Counted from the stretch's first letter, positions 1 to 7,981 are shown. The stretch is 64,000 bases of DNA from Pseudomonadales bacterium (GCA_028285415.1 JANQPF010000003.1:358775-422774); one strand, 5' to 3'. The notes: generated by a model not told the origin, from the sequence alone. Numbers and translations are program-made.

Positions 1-112
1 GGATGATGGACCGCGCGGCATCGTCGCCGGTTGCATAGCCCCGCCGACGGAGTTCCTCGAGCACGGTTGTTTTACCGGCACCAGGACCTCCCGTCAGAAC
101 GATGCGATGCAC
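1..112 (-). CDS. P-loop ATPase, N-terminal part only
   Basis: The reading frame starts at a GTG (110-112) and runs off the left edge, so only about 37 codons are visible. Right after the start is a Walker A loop, GGPGAGKTT, followed by a helix rich in Glu, Leu and Arg and the residues DDAARSII. This is the usual opening of small AAA-type ATPases or kinases of the AAA_28 kind. It lies 16 bases downstream of the cupin gene on the same strand, so co-transcription is likely. The GTG start is the first good one after that stop; the substrate cannot be inferred. Confidence 0.6.
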   Translation of the reverse strand, partial: MHRIVLTGGPGAGKTTVLEELRRRGYATGDDAARSII

Positions 113-128
113 GCGCGCCGTTCCCGAT

Positions 129-464
129 CTAACATGACAGTTCATCCACCTGGATCATGATGGCATGCATCCCCGAGGCGCTGCCTTTGGCGTGCACTTC
201 ACCCTTCTCGAAGTAAGCGCCTTCGCCGGCAGCCAAATCCAGACGCTCACCGTTCTCCCCCGCAACCCACCCGCTGCCGCTGACAACCAGGAACAGCTGG
301 CAGAACCCGGCAGGGTGCGCGCCAATCTGCGAATTCACATCCAGGTAGATGGAGTAGACGTGAGTTGTGCCGGATCCGGATCCCAGCACGTTGCGCCATG
401 CGCCGCTGCTTTCGAACTGTGTGATCGATTCCGCCTGATCTTTTTTGAAGCTTAAGAGGCGCAT
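129..464 (-). CDS. small cupin-fold protein
   Basis: A 111-residue single-domain cupin. The central part shows the cupin pattern: an H-P-A-G segment, a run of hydrophobic strands (QLFLVVSGSG), then G-E-G-A-Y-F-E-K-G-E-V-H, which resembles the second cupin motif with its metal-binding His. I chose the ATG at 464 rather than one at 485 because it sits two bases after the stop of the upstream acetyltransferase and avoids an overlap. The substrate is unknown; such proteins bind a metal and small ligands or act as sensors. Confidence 0.6.
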   Translation of the reverse strand: MRLLSFKKDQAESITQFESSGAWRNVLGSGSGTTHVYSIYLDVNSQIGAHPAGFCQLFLVVSGSGWVAGENGERLDLAAGEGAYFEKGEVHAKGSASGMHAIMIQVDELSC

Positions 465-466
465 CT

Positions 467-913
467 TCAGGATTGGCCGTGCCATCGATACTCAACGTCC
501 GGGACGGATTCCGGGGGCGGGCTGACGCCGAACTTTACGACAACGAAGCCGAATTTCTCGTAGAAACGACGCGCGCCGTGATTTTGTTCGTGTGTATGCA
601 ATGTCAATCCTTGCGGGCAAAGCGCTTTGGCGTGGGAAAGGAGTGCCGTCCCAATGCCGGTCTGCTGCGCTGTCGGGTCCACGTACAGTCGGTCGATGTA
701 GGCATCCTGCATAGCGAGGAAACCGAGCACGTTCGAGTTGATCTCGTACACCCAGATATCACAGTTTCGCACAATAACTGACTCGAACACCTCGAGCGCA
801 CTGGCTTGGTCGAGGCGCTGAAACGCCGGCAGGTAGTCGTACGCCTGGAGTCCAGAGCGATGCCAGACGTTCGCCGTGGCCGCAGTGTCCCGATGCTCAA
901 ATGCTCGAATCAT
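467..913 (-). CDS. GNAT family N-acetyltransferase
   Basis: A 148-residue cytoplasmic acetyltransferase. The acetyl-CoA binding motif A is clear (YVDPTAQQTGIGTALL, with the Q-x-x-G-x-G/A signature) and is followed by the usual HEQNHGARRFYEKFGF segment, in which a Tyr-Glu-Lys-x-Gly-Phe loop closes the fold. Members transfer acetyl groups to amines of small molecules or proteins; the acceptor cannot be read from sequence. The stop lies two bases upstream of the cupin ATG, suggesting a coupled unit. Confidence 0.8.
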   Translation of the reverse strand: MIRAFEHRDTAATANVWHRSGLQAYDYLPAFQRLDQASALEVFESVIVRNCDIWVYEINSNVLGFLAMQDAYIDRLYVDPTAQQTGIGTALLSHAKALCPQGLTLHTHEQNHGARRFYEKFGFVVVKFGVSPPPESVPDVEYRWHGQS

Positions 914-946
914 GACGGCGTCATGTCATGGGTCTTCAAACCAAAT

Positions 947-1186
947 CTAGAATAACCAGGAGTCATCGTCTTCGGTGTTTTCGCACAGGGAGTTCAGAGC
1001 GAGCAGGGTCGCCTTGGTGTCCTCGAACTCGTCCTGTGTGATTGCGCCGCTGTCCAGAGCCGACTTGAGATCGAGCAGCTGTGTGCCGAGCGAGACGTCA
1101 CCCAGACTCACATGCGTGTTGCCGCCGTTCCAGCATCCGCCAAGAGCAAAACAAAGGGTCGCGATCAGAATGGTCTTGTGAATCAT
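947..1186 (-). CDS. small lipoprotein with SHOCT-like domain
   Basis: A 79-residue protein with a lipoprotein signal peptide (basic start, hydrophobic stretch, lipobox LGGC with Cys at residue 18). The mature part contains a short oligomerisation-type helix, L-x-x-L-K-S-A-L-D-S-G-A-I-T-Q-D-E-F-E, which matches the SHOCT pattern (a Leu-rich helix, then G-x-I/L-T-x-E-E-F/Y). It is probably anchored in the inner or outer membrane. Function unknown. Confidence 0.6.
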   Translation of the reverse strand: MIHKTILIATLCFALGGCWNGGNTHVSLGDVSLGTQLLDLKSALDSGAITQDEFEDTKATLLALNSLCENTEDDDSWLF

Positions 1187-1272
1187 GCTTTCCTATCTCG
1201 TGTTTCCAAAGTGAAATAACCGGCTGCGCCAATGAATGAGCTCACCGGGCGTCGGTTCGCGCCGCAGTGCCA

Positions 1273-1689
1273 TCAGACAATTTCTTCTTCGCCTCTCGGG
1301 TCGAACCTCAGGAACCGTCGGGGTGCGAACCCACACATCAGCCTGAGAACAAACCTCATCTTGTATTCGCGGGCAATTTCCGCCCGTTCGTCGCCGTGGA
1401 TGGCAACTGCTGTGTACGGTTTGATGGTCCCCTGATGTGCCACATCGACATCCGGGTGGTCGAGGACGGCGTGGTACCACTGGCGGAACCAGTGGTTCGA
1501 TGACCCATAAAGTCTGCCGCGGTAGTCGAAGCCGTACAGTTTGCGCTGGAACGTTTCATCACCTCGACGCACAAACACGGTCACGCCGTTTTCCATGTCC
1601 GGCTGGGTTTTCCAAACGACTGCCTCCAGCAGGAGCAGTAGCACGAGGTAGCCCACGAAGATGAGTCCTGCGATCTCCAGCACGCTCAC
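1273..1689 (-). CDS. membrane-anchored protein resembling DUF385/deazaflavin nitroreductases
   Basis: 138 residues: one N-terminal membrane helix (about residues 5-24), then a soluble domain. The middle part (S-N-H-W-F-R-Q-W-Y-H-A-V-L-D-H-P-D-V-D-V then Y-T-A-V-A-I-x-G-D-E-R-A-E-I-A-R) resembles the split-barrel fold of the F420-dependent quinone reductase/nitroreductase family, where a W-x-x-N/A-L-x-x-N/H-P-x-V motif is typical. This assignment is tentative; cofactor use is not shown. Confidence 0.45.
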   Translation of the reverse strand: MSVLEIAGLIFVGYLVLLLLLEAVVWKTQPDMENGVTVFVRRGDETFQRKLYGFDYRGRLYGSSNHWFRQWYHAVLDHPDVDVAHQGTIKPYTAVAIHGDERAEIAREYKMRFVLRLMCGFAPRRFLRFDPRGEEEIV

Positions 1690-1731
1690 CGGAAGCTTCC
1701 CGGACGGCTGGCCAGCGGCAACAGGGTGGTA

Positions 1732-2238
1732 TCATCCATCGCCGCTGTGTCTCGCCATCGCGAATACATCGACATAGCGCCCGTCCCGAAAGGCATAGCG
1801 CTTGAGGGTGCCTTCCACCTCGAAACCGCATCGTTCGTAAAGCTTTATGGCGGCTTCGTTGTCTGTGAATACGGACAATTCAATGCGCGAAAGCTGCATC
1901 CAGTTGTCAGCCAGATCCAGCACCTCGGACATCAGCCGAAAACCGATACCCTTGCCTTGCCAGTCATCATGCACCGCCATGGCGATTTCTGCGGCATGCC
2001 GACGGCGGGGGCTGTCCATGGTCCAGATTGCGATGTTTCCGACGGCGACGTCATCGGCGCATGCAACCAGCCTGGTCATGTTTCGCGGCTCCTCCGCGCC
2101 TCGCGTTTGCCACGCGTGAAGCGATGGGTGGGGCATCTGGAGCGTCCCCCAGATCACCTTGGGCTGGGCATACACGCCATGCAGGGCTTCGGAATCCCTT
2201 GGCTCCTGGCGCCGGACTGTGATTTGAATGTCGGTCAT
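1732..2238 (-). CDS. GNAT family N-acetyltransferase (YhhY-like)
   Basis: 168 residues from the ATG at 2238 (MTDIQIT...). An earlier in-frame start exists at 2268 but would add residues unlike the family. The region W-G-T-L-Q-M-P-H-P-S near residue 30 and motif A (VHDDWQGKGIGFRLM) fit the RimI/YhhY-like acetyltransferases; the C-terminal N-E-A-A-I-K-L-Y-E-R-C-G-F segment is the usual end of the fold. Acceptor unknown. One of nine GNAT genes in the window. Confidence 0.75.
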   Translation of the reverse strand: MTDIQITVRRQEPRDSEALHGVYAQPKVIWGTLQMPHPSLHAWQTRGAEEPRNMTRLVACADDVAVGNIAIWTMDSPRRRHAAEIAMAVHDDWQGKGIGFRLMSEVLDLADNWMQLSRIELSVFTDNEAAIKLYERCGFEVEGTLKRYAFRDGRYVDVFAMARHSGDG

Positions 2239-2316
2239 TTGCCGCACCTCGCGATGGAACGTCGGCACTTGTTGCGCTGGACCCGGAGCGCGAGAAACGT
2301 CAGATCCAGCCGCTCG

Positions 2317-2787
2317 TCATCGCTCATCCTGGAAGATCTCCGTCTCAACGTAGTCGATAAACCTCCGGTCGTACACATGTTCCGAAAACGACTCCCAGAA
2401 TTGACGTATTTTTGGCTGGTTGAGCGTCCAGACCATATTCCTGTGTTTCGCCTCAAAGGCTTCTTCGTCGTATGCCCCTTCGATGTGGTGCAGATAGTTC
2501 GCCTCGAAGAGGTTACAGACATGGAAACACCACGCTGTGAAAATCCTCAGCTCTTCCGGACTCAGATCGTCTCGAGGCACGTTCGGATCGAACGCCTTTA
2601 CGAATACGCCGGGGTGCTCGGTTTGTATGAGTTGAGAATGGGAGCTGGTATCGACCCAGGACGAGTAGATATTTGATCTCAGGGTCTTGGTGTTCTGCCG
2701 GATCTGAGTTGCCAGGTAGATCAGCGTTGCCAATGTGGCAATCGCGGCAACGAACTCGCCGATGTTGCCAAGATCTTGGATAGACAT
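2317..2787 (-). CDS. single-helix membrane-anchored protein, paralogue family A (copy 1)
   Basis: 156 residues. The N-terminus is one membrane helix (IGEFVAAIATLATLIYLATQ) followed by R-Q-N-T and a soluble helical domain rich in Trp, Phe and acidic residues. The same architecture and start occur at 3342-3794 and 23288-23749 in this window, so this is a paralogous family. I know such proteins as uncharacterised ones in marine gammaproteobacteria. Function unknown. Confidence 0.65.
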   Translation of the reverse strand: MSIQDLGNIGEFVAAIATLATLIYLATQIRQNTKTLRSNIYSSWVDTSSHSQLIQTEHPGVFVKAFDPNVPRDDLSPEELRIFTAWCFHVCNLFEANYLHHIEGAYDEEAFEAKHRNMVWTLNQPKIRQFWESFSEHVYDRRFIDYVETEIFQDER

Positions 2788-2878
2788 ATGGGCTTCGCCT
2801 GCGTTCAGGCTCCGTGGTGATGCGGCTAGATTACTCCCGAACCCGAGACAAACCTAGAACTGCCGTGGGGCGCGCAGA

Positions 2879-3307
2879 CTACCAGCCGAACTCCGAATAG
2901 GTAACGCCGGCTGATCCCTGTTCGATCGCGTGTTTGACATAAGGGATCGTGTTGGTGGGCATCTGATCGAGCGAAAACCAGCCGAGGTGATCACATTTGT
3001 GTGGCTCCATGTTGGTAGGCTCCCCCGCCCATGTTTGCGCCTGATAGAAAAAAGAGATGCGCTCATCGGTGTCTTTTCGGTGAATGAGGTGGAACAGAGA
3101 CAGGTCTTCCGGACGTAAGCGAAGCCCGGCTTCTTCCCGGGCTTCCCGCACCATGGCCTGGCGGCCGGATTCGCCGCCATCAAAGTGTCCCGCCACCACC
3201 GAGTATTTGCCGTCTTCATAGCCGGTATTGAAGCGCCTGAGCATCAGAATGTCGTTGTTCCTGATGAGTATCAGATGTGCTTCGGGTATCGCTTTGAATC
3301 GCTGCAT
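2879..3307 (-). CDS. Nudix hydrolase
   Basis: 142 residues with a complete Nudix box beginning G-H-F-D-G-G-E-S and ending R-E-A-R-E-E-A-G-L (pattern GX5EX7REUXEEXGU), residues about 40-62. These enzymes hydrolyse nucleoside diphosphates linked to another moiety, using the two Glu of REUXEE to bind Mg2+. The [20 protein letters not shown] context is that of MutT/NUDT-like proteins. Substrate not predictable. Confidence 0.85.
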   Translation of the reverse strand: MQRFKAIPEAHLILIRNNDILMLRRFNTGYEDGKYSVVAGHFDGGESGRQAMVREAREEAGLRLRPEDLSLFHLIHRKDTDERISFFYQAQTWAGEPTNMEPHKCDHLGWFSLDQMPTNTIPYVKHAIEQGSAGVTYSEFGW

Positions 3308-3347
3308 CTAAACCCCGTAGATCCCATGAGGCTGCCGAACGTCAGGT
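3307..3347. repeat. probable decayed attC relic
   Basis: Between the Nudix start and the next stop there is a tctaaac box and, 28 bases on, gtcaggtgtc, which matches the R'' core seen in better-preserved sites. The L arms are lost. The leftmost relic I can argue for. Confidence 0.4.
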
Positions 3348-3794
3348 GTCAATCTCGAGTGCCTCCAGCTCCAGCGGGGACAACGAAGTTTTCATGGTCT
3401 CAAACCACTGCCGGCCACCCTCAGTCTGAAGGAAGAGGTGTTGGTACCCGGCAATCAGCCGTTTGGACATATCTTTGGATATCGATTTTTTGTGGCTGCG
3501 ACGCACGATCGTTGCAAAAACGCCGCGCTGTCGGTCCATCAAGAGTTTGAAGAGGAATGCCTCGTCGGGATCCAGCTCTGAGGGCGATTCGAGTCCCTTG
3601 CGGAACACGGACGCGTTGTTGCCTTCGTAGACCGGGCTGTACGCCTCGAAGGCCCGTGAAGTGATGTTGTCTTCAGCTTGTGCCTGCAGCTGCAGCCGCG
3701 TCTGTCGAACCTGGGCGGCGAGATAGACGATGGAGATGATGACGGCGACAGCGCCAATGAATTCCGAAAGTGCACCGATGGCGTCCCAGTTCAT
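3342..3794 (-). CDS. single-helix membrane-anchored protein, paralogue family A (copy 2)
   Basis: 150 residues. Starts MNWDAIGALSEFIGA and continues in a membrane helix ending YLAAQVRQTR, like the proteins at 2317-2787 and 23288-23749; the first residues are nearly the same as those of the 23288 copy (MNWEAIGASGEVLGA). The soluble helical part is divergent. Its last two codons and stop (GACACCTGACG on -) overlap an R''-like box. Function unknown. Confidence 0.65.
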   Translation of the reverse strand: MNWDAIGALSEFIGAVAVIISIVYLAAQVRQTRLQLQAQAEDNITSRAFEAYSPVYEGNNASVFRKGLESPSELDPDEAFLFKLLMDRQRGVFATIVRRSHKKSISKDMSKRLIAGYQHLFLQTEGGRQWFETMKTSLSPLELEALEIDT

Positions 3795-3820
3795 CCAAGC
3801 GTCTCCGTGTCTGATGCGGC

Positions 3821-3855
3821 GTGTAACCAGCGTGTTCGTGACGTCCTCACGCCTC
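3821..3855. repeat. possible attC relic
   Basis: A gtgtaac box (3821-3827) and a tcacgcctc segment at the stop of the NIPSNAP gene could be worn R' and R'' boxes. Weak on its own; supported only by its position between two cassette-like genes. Confidence 0.25.
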
Positions 3856-4167
3856 TGGACCTTCTGGAAGCACCGGCTCCAGGAACTGGCGGTTCAACCG
3901 GACAATACATCTGGTCTCTTCGGCAAACCTCGAGGCAGCTTTGCAATCTGGATCGTGCTTCGCTTCGGCGCGGTAGTTCTCGTACGCGGCGAGCGATTCG
4001 AAGGAGAAGAGAGCAACGGCCAGATCGCTGGCGCTTTCTTTGGGCAGGAAGTAACCGTGATGCGTGCCGCCGAACTTTGCGACCAGCGGCAGCCACATTT
4101 CGGCGTACTGGCGGAATTCGTTGCGCTTGTAGGGATCAATCTGGTATTCGAGATAACACGTGATCAT
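3847..4167 (-). CDS. NIPSNAP-family ferredoxin-like protein
   Basis: 106 residues, no signal peptide. The pattern (Y-x-I-D-P-Y-K-R-N-E-F-R-Q-Y-A-E-M-W-L-P, then G-G-T-H-H-G-Y-F-L-P, then A-L-F-S-F-E-S-L-A-A-Y-E-N-Y-R) is that of NIPSNAP/EthD-like dimeric alpha-beta barrel proteins. Members range from monooxygenase-like enzymes to proteins of unknown role; catalytic function here is open. Confidence 0.7.
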   Translation of the reverse strand: MITCYLEYQIDPYKRNEFRQYAEMWLPLVAKFGGTHHGYFLPKESASDLAVALFSFESLAAYENYRAEAKHDPDCKAASRFAEETRCIVRLNRQFLEPVLPEGPEA

Positions 4168-4175
4168 GTCGCACC

Positions 4176-4262
4176 CCCTGACGTCAGCGGCGTTGGCTCG
4201 CTGCCGCGGGACGCTCTAGAGGATCGCAACAAGCGGTCGCAGCAGGCCTGCGGGCGACTAGT
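4176..4262. repeat. probable decayed attC
   Basis: Directly after the NIPSNAP start, ccctgac (R'-like) is followed by gcggcgttggctcgctgccg, which matches the L' arm of good sites (cgttgagc-ggctgccg) in spacing and most bases. The R'' side, near gcgactag, is poor. Confidence 0.45.
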
Positions 4263-4644
4263 GACTGCTTGTGTTGAGGTGAGCGCCGAAGCCCAGTAGC
4301 AAAACGATTGTTGCGCCAACGTCGATCCATGCAATTTGGACGAGGTTAGGATTGCTGTTCTTGGTGGCGAAGACAAGCAGAATGAAGGCGACCATGCTGA
4401 CCAGCCCCGCAACGGTCGCAACCGGACGCAGGCTGGCGACAAAACCGGCCGCGATGATGATTGAGCCCACAATGCCGAAGAGGATCGCGCGATGACGGAG
4501 CAGCAGTTCGATATCGGCGCTGGCAATCTCGATCTGGTAGAGCTTGCTGAGCTGATCTCCCGATACGATGCCGGAGATGGGGACAAAATTGATGAGCCCC
4601 GCGATGATGAATAGTGCAGCAGTCAAATAACCCATAGGCCACAT
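4258..4644 (-). CDS. four-helix integral membrane protein
   Basis: 128 residues from the ATG at 4644 (an alternative ATG lies at 4635). About four membrane helices. The sequence M-G-Y-L-T-A-A-L-F-I-I-A-G-L-I-N-F-V-P followed by L-L-x-R-H-R-A-I-L-F-G is characteristic of a small bacterial membrane family whose database annotations are unreliable. Starts further upstream would overlap the VOC gene. Function unknown. Confidence 0.6.
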   Translation of the reverse strand: MWPMGYLTAALFIIAGLINFVPISGIVSGDQLSKLYQIEIASADIELLLRHRAILFGIVGSIIIAAGFVASLRPVATVAGLVSMVAFILLVFATKNSNPNLVQIAWIDVGATIVLLLGFGAHLNTSSH

Positions 4645-4693
4645 TGTGGCGGGCGCGAACCTGATGGCAATTACCCGGCAGGTAGTCGGTGGG

Positions 4694-5098
4694 CTAGAGC
4701 GTTTGCGCGAAAATCCAGTGGTAACCGGCGAAATCGGTGACGGAGTAAACCCGCGCACCGTAGTCCGTGTCCCTGATATCGGCGGTCAGGGTTGCTCCGG
4801 CATCGATTGCCGCGGCTTTGTGAGCGTTGGCGTCGTCGACAGAGACGTAGAGGCAATGGTGGTGGACGGAGTCAGCGCCGGGCACCTGGAACTTGTCGTA
4901 AACGGAGCTGAGGATGATCATGCCATCACCCATGGCCAGTTCAGCGTGGACAACTTCACCGCTGTCCAGGGTGACGCGTTCGCCAGCGCGCTCACTGAAG
5001 CCGAAGGCCCTCGTCAGCCAACCAATGGCGTCTCCGAGGTTTTCGTAGAAGAGCACCGGAGATATGGTTGGAATCGTGTCTTTGCCGACTGTACTCAT
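4694..5098 (-). CDS. VOC (glyoxalase/bleomycin-resistance-like) protein
   Basis: 134 residues with the typical VOC layout: P-V-L-F-Y-E-N-L-G-D-A-I-G-W-L-T-R-A-F-G-F at the first beta-alpha unit, then V-V-H-A-E-L-A-M-G-D-G-M-I-I-L, and in the second half L-Y-V-S-V-D-D-A-N-A-H-K followed by S-V-T-D-F-A-G-Y-H-W-I-F. The PhnB/YqcK-like group is likely. Metal ligands cannot be confirmed by eye. Ligand unknown. Confidence 0.75.
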   Translation of the reverse strand: MSTVGKDTIPTISPVLFYENLGDAIGWLTRAFGFSERAGERVTLDSGEVVHAELAMGDGMIILSSVYDKFQVPGADSVHHHCLYVSVDDANAHKAAAIDAGATLTADIRDTDYGARVYSVTDFAGYHWIFAQTL

Positions 5099-5103
5099 GC
5101 GAC

Positions 5104-5210
5104 GCGCCTATCCTTCGTAACACACGAGCTCAATGTTAAGTCCATCCGCACTGAATGCGAAAGTGGGGCTCAAGCGCCACGCACGCGGTTCCTCGCGCCA
5201 GCTTAACCGT
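5104..5210. repeat. possible decayed attC
   Basis: Just after the VOC start there is gacgcgcctatcc, close to the gcctatc R' at 31506. The right end (agcttaaccgtca) keeps only part of an R'' box. The interior shows little of the usual hairpin sequence. Confidence 0.3.
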
Positions 5211-5784
5211 CATTGGAACCCCACTCTGAACGTAGAGTTGCATAGAGAACATGGTCTACGTAGTGGTCATAGAGCCACTCAGCATCCCGAGCGACGCCCT
5301 CGATCTTGAAACCCAGACGCTCAGGAATTGCCCGGCTCCTGGTGTTCTGCTCAGCTACCGGGATACAGACTTTGTTCATGCCGAGGCTCGTAAATGCGAA
5401 ATCGATGAGCGCTTTGGTGGACGTTGTCATGATACCGAGCCGTTGATGGTCGGCATCGACCCAGTAGCCGATTTCGCATATCCGGTGGAGCGCATCGATC
5501 GAGTTGAAGCCGATGATTCCGCACGTCGAGTTTCGATAGCGGATGGTCATGACCTGCCCGGAAGTTTCAGTGGCTTGTTGCAACGATCTTTCGATGAACG
5601 CCTCAGAGTCTTCGAGCGACGTGCTGAAATCGAGCCACGGCAGCCATTCTCTGAGATGCCCTCTGTTCTTCTCGATCAGCGCAAAGATCGACGCGGCGTC
5701 TTCGCGCTTTATGGGCGACAGCGACAGCGCTTGCGAAATTTCGATGTCCTCAATCATGTGATTCAACAGTTTGTCAGGCGTCAT
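5203..5784 (-). CDS. RimJ/RimL-type GNAT acetyltransferase
   Basis: 193 residues. The pattern L-S-P-I-K-R-E-D-A, then R-G-H-L-R-E-W-L-P-W-L, E-I-G-Y-W-V-D-A-D-H-Q-R-L-G-I-M and N-T-R-S-R-A-I-P-E-R-L-G-F is that of the RimJ/RimL (ribosomal-protein-alanine acetyltransferase-like) branch, often annotated YdaF. The acetyl-CoA loop Q-R-x-G-x-M is slightly unusual. The start at 5784 is used here; an ATG at 5757 is also possible. Acceptor unknown. Confidence 0.75.
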   Translation of the reverse strand: MTPDKLLNHMIEDIEISQALSLSPIKREDAASIFALIEKNRGHLREWLPWLDFSTSLEDSEAFIERSLQQATETSGQVMTIRYRNSTCGIIGFNSIDALHRICEIGYWVDADHQRLGIMTTSTKALIDFAFTSLGMNKVCIPVAEQNTRSRAIPERLGFKIEGVARDAEWLYDHYVDHVLYATLRSEWGSNDG

Positions 5785-5830
5785 CAGGTGATTTCCTAAA
5801 GGTCTGGATCAAATTGCCGATTGTTAGGTT

Positions 5831-6277
5831 GTGGTGCAGCTATCGGAGCAGGTTTTGGTATTTCAGCTAGTGTATGTCAGCAGGGCCTCATCAGAAATGG
5901 ACACTGAGGGGCTCGACGAAATCTTGAATACGGCGAGGACCAACAATAGCAAAAGAGACGTCACGGGAATGCTCCTGTTCCACGATGGATCCTTCATTCA
6001 GGTTCTGGAGGGTGAGCAGAGCGAAGTTGAAACTCTCTTCGAAAAAATACGGCTCGACCCACGTCATTGCGATGAAAGCGTAGTGCTGAGAACTGAGGTG
6101 GAAGACAGAGCGTTTGATGGATGGTCCATGGGCTACAAACGCGCGGCAACACTCGAGGAGGTGCCTGAGGGGTTTCATTACTTCCTGCAAAGCGGTTATC
6201 GAAGACAGTCGGAGGCTGACAACGAAGCAGCGCGCAAAGCGCTCCTGGCGTTCAAAGAAGGACGCTGGCGGGTCTAG
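5831..6277 (+). CDS. BLUF-domain blue-light photoreceptor
   Basis: 148 residues, the only + strand gene left of attI. The BLUF flavin-binding domain fills residues 12-105: Tyr15 in L-V-Y-V-S, Asn39 in N-N-S-K-R-D-V-T-G-M-L-L-F, Gln57 in S-F-I-Q-V-L-E-G, and W98-S-M100 at the C-terminal strand. These are the flavin-contacting positions that switch hydrogen bonds on blue-light absorption. No effector domain, so it probably signals by protein contact. The GTG start follows a gttaggttgtg sequence (5822-5832) resembling an R box in the orientation expected for a + strand cassette, so it may be an inverted cassette. Confidence 0.85.
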   Translation: MVQLSEQVLVFQLVYVSRASSEMDTEGLDEILNTARTNNSKRDVTGMLLFHDGSFIQVLEGEQSEVETLFEKIRLDPRHCDESVVLRTEVEDRAFDGWSMGYKRAATLEEVPEGFHYFLQSGYRRQSEADNEAARKALLAFKEGRWRV

Positions 6278-6296
6278 CGAGTTGGCGTCGCTACGA
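6273..6296. repeat. possible minimal attC remnant
   Basis: gtctagc at the BLUF stop and agttggcgtc at the stop of the convergent hydrolase look like facing R boxes about 10 bases apart, as in the very short sites near 23.8 and 25.5 kb. Speculative. Confidence 0.25.
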
Positions 6297-7358
6297 TCGT
6301 TTCCTCGGTGGTCTCGAAGCGCAGGCGCTGTCCGTATCGAGATCGTCCAGCCATTGGTAAATGTCCTGAACCAGGGAAAATCGGATGTTCAATCGCTCCT
6401 GCAGACCGAGATCACCTTCGGGCTCGAGTGTGTGGCCCACATTGTCTACCTGGACGACCCGGTAGCAGGCACCGTGTTCCTTTGCCGCAGCCAGCCGGTT
6501 CAGGCTCAGGTCGACCGGGACGGATCTGTCCAGCAATGGATCGCCGAACAGCCACAGTATTGGCGCATCGATTTTTCGCAAGTGGGGTTGAGGATCAAAA
6601 TCCAGAATGGACTTCTCCCACTCGCGCGCGTGAGAACCCACCGGCTCGGGTGCGCTGTCGCGGTAAACTTCTGCAAACCATGCGCGAGGTTCGTAGGCGT
6701 CCCAGAGTTCCCGGTAGCGGTCATATCCTGAACCGGTGCGAGTCACTGCATGATCTGCGGTGATGAGCTGTGATGCTTCCGCTGCCGCCTGATCGCCGAA
6801 CCCGAGGTGGCTGACCCAGGCGCTGCGTTGAAAAACCCGATCTTCTGCGACGGTTGAAACCGATGGAGAAACCATGGTGATGAACGCGGGTGACTCAACC
6901 TGATTGGCGGCCAATGATACGACCCATCCGCCTTGACTGCCTCCGAAGAAGCCCACTCTGTGCCCGTCGATGTGCGGATGAGATTGCAGGAATCGGTAGC
7001 CCGCCACCGAATCGGCAGCCAGGTCCTCGAAGCTGAACTCTCGCCACTCGTGCGGTTCACCGTCGGAAGCCCCGGTACCGCGTTTGTCATAAGCGAGTGT
7101 CGCATAGCCCTTCAGTGCGAAAAGCCACGCATAAACGACCATGGTTTGTCGGGTTGCCGGTCCTGAACCGTGGACCATGACGAACGCTGGTGCCGAGTCC
7201 ACCCATCGCGGCGATCGCAGCGTACCGCGGAGTACCAGATCGCCGCTCCGAAATTCGACGTCTTCCTCGACAACGGACACCCATTGCCAACCAACCCACG
7301 CGACAATCAGGAGCCCTATCGCAACTGATAGAAAAAAGAGTTTGCCAGGAAGCCGCAT
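6291..7358 (-). CDS. membrane-anchored alpha/beta hydrolase
   Basis: 355 residues from the ATG at 7358. One N-terminal membrane helix (about residues 7-29) anchors an alpha/beta-hydrolase. Oxyanion region H-G-S-G-P near residue 63, D-K-R-G-T-G-A-S near 91, nucleophile elbow G-G-S-Q-G-G with Ser141, a likely acid in G-D-P-L-L-D (273-277) and His309 in N-V-G-H-T. This is the serine-aminopeptidase/esterase-like type acting on esters or peptides. It is convergent with the BLUF gene. Confidence 0.8.
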   Translation of the reverse strand: MRLPGKLFFLSVAIGLLIVAWVGWQWVSVVEEDVEFRSGDLVLRGTLRSPRWVDSAPAFVMVHGSGPATRQTMVVYAWLFALKGYATLAYDKRGTGASDGEPHEWREFSFEDLAADSVAGYRFLQSHPHIDGHRVGFFGGSQGGWVVSLAANQVESPAFITMVSPSVSTVAEDRVFQRSAWVSHLGFGDQAAAEASQLITADHAVTRTGSGYDRYRELWDAYEPRAWFAEVYRDSAPEPVGSHAREWEKSILDFDPQPHLRKIDAPILWLFGDPLLDRSVPVDLSLNRLAAAKEHGACYRVVQVDNVGHTLEPEGDLGLQERLNIRFSLVQDIYQWLDDLDTDSACASRPPRKRS

Positions 7359-7462
7359 CCCAGTCCCCAATACGCTTCACGTGCCCGAAGGCTAGTTCGG
7401 GAAATGTGAACACACTCTGAATCGGCCGGAGCCGTTGTTCGAGAAGCCGAGGAGCTTACGGT

Positions 7463-7981
7463 TCACTCGGGCGCTTTCCAGGCTGAGCGGAGTAAACAGA
7501 ACGTTCGCCCATCATCATCACCACCGGTTTCTTCGATGAATCCCATCTTCTTGACGACGCGTACAGATGGGTGGTTGTCCTTGTGGGTATACGCACGGAT
7601 CTCGTTGAGCGCCGGGTAGGTCGCAAAGGCGCTATCCAGGGCCGCTGTTGCCGCCTCCACGCACAGGCCACGCCCCCGTAAGTCGGCGTGAATGCCGTAG
7701 CCGATTGACCCTGTGCCATGACCGGCTTCGAAGTTCAGGCTGACGACCCCCACGACCCTGTCGTCGTGCACGATCGCCCAGTTCGGCTGCTCGCTTCGAT
7801 CTCGACCGCACATGGCGCTGACGAAATCGTCGGCGTCGCTTTCGGTGAATCCTGAGGGTACGCTGATGTTGAATCTCTCCCAGCCGGGATCGCTTTTCCA
7901 GTACGCGTATACGGCGGGGCCGTCTTCAGCGGAAAATGGTCTCAGGGTCAGATTGCTGGTGTGTAGCTGATCGGGAATCAC
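7463..7981 (-). CDS. GNAT family N-acetyltransferase (RimJ/RimL type)
   Basis: 172 residues from a GTG at 7979-7981 that overlaps the stop of the upstream cupin gene (GTGA), implying translational coupling. Core features: L-T-L-R-P-F-S-A-E-D near the start, S-I-G-Y-G-I-H-A-D-L-R-G-R-G-L as acetyl-CoA loop, and H-P-S-V-R-V-V-K-K-M-G-F near the end. The longer upstream frame would run inside the cupin gene and is rejected. Acceptor unknown. Confidence 0.75.
   Translation of the reverse strand: MIPDQLHTSNLTLRPFSAEDGPAVYAYWKSDPGWERFNISVPSGFTESDADDFVSAMCGRDRSEQPNWAIVHDDRVVGVVSLNFEAGHGTGSIGYGIHADLRGRGLCVEAATAALDSAFATYPALNEIRAYTHKDNHPSVRVVKKMGFIEETGGDDDGRTFCLLRSAWKAPE

Noticed and set aside
165..455. 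+ strand frame opposite the cupin gene
   Set aside because: It lies entirely antisense to a gene with family motifs and shows no protein pattern; many such frames opposite the - strand genes were dismissed likewise.
1726..2676. 316-codon + strand frame covering two - strand genes
   Set aside because: It is long but spans a clear acetyltransferase and a family-A protein on the other strand, and has no recognisable motif.
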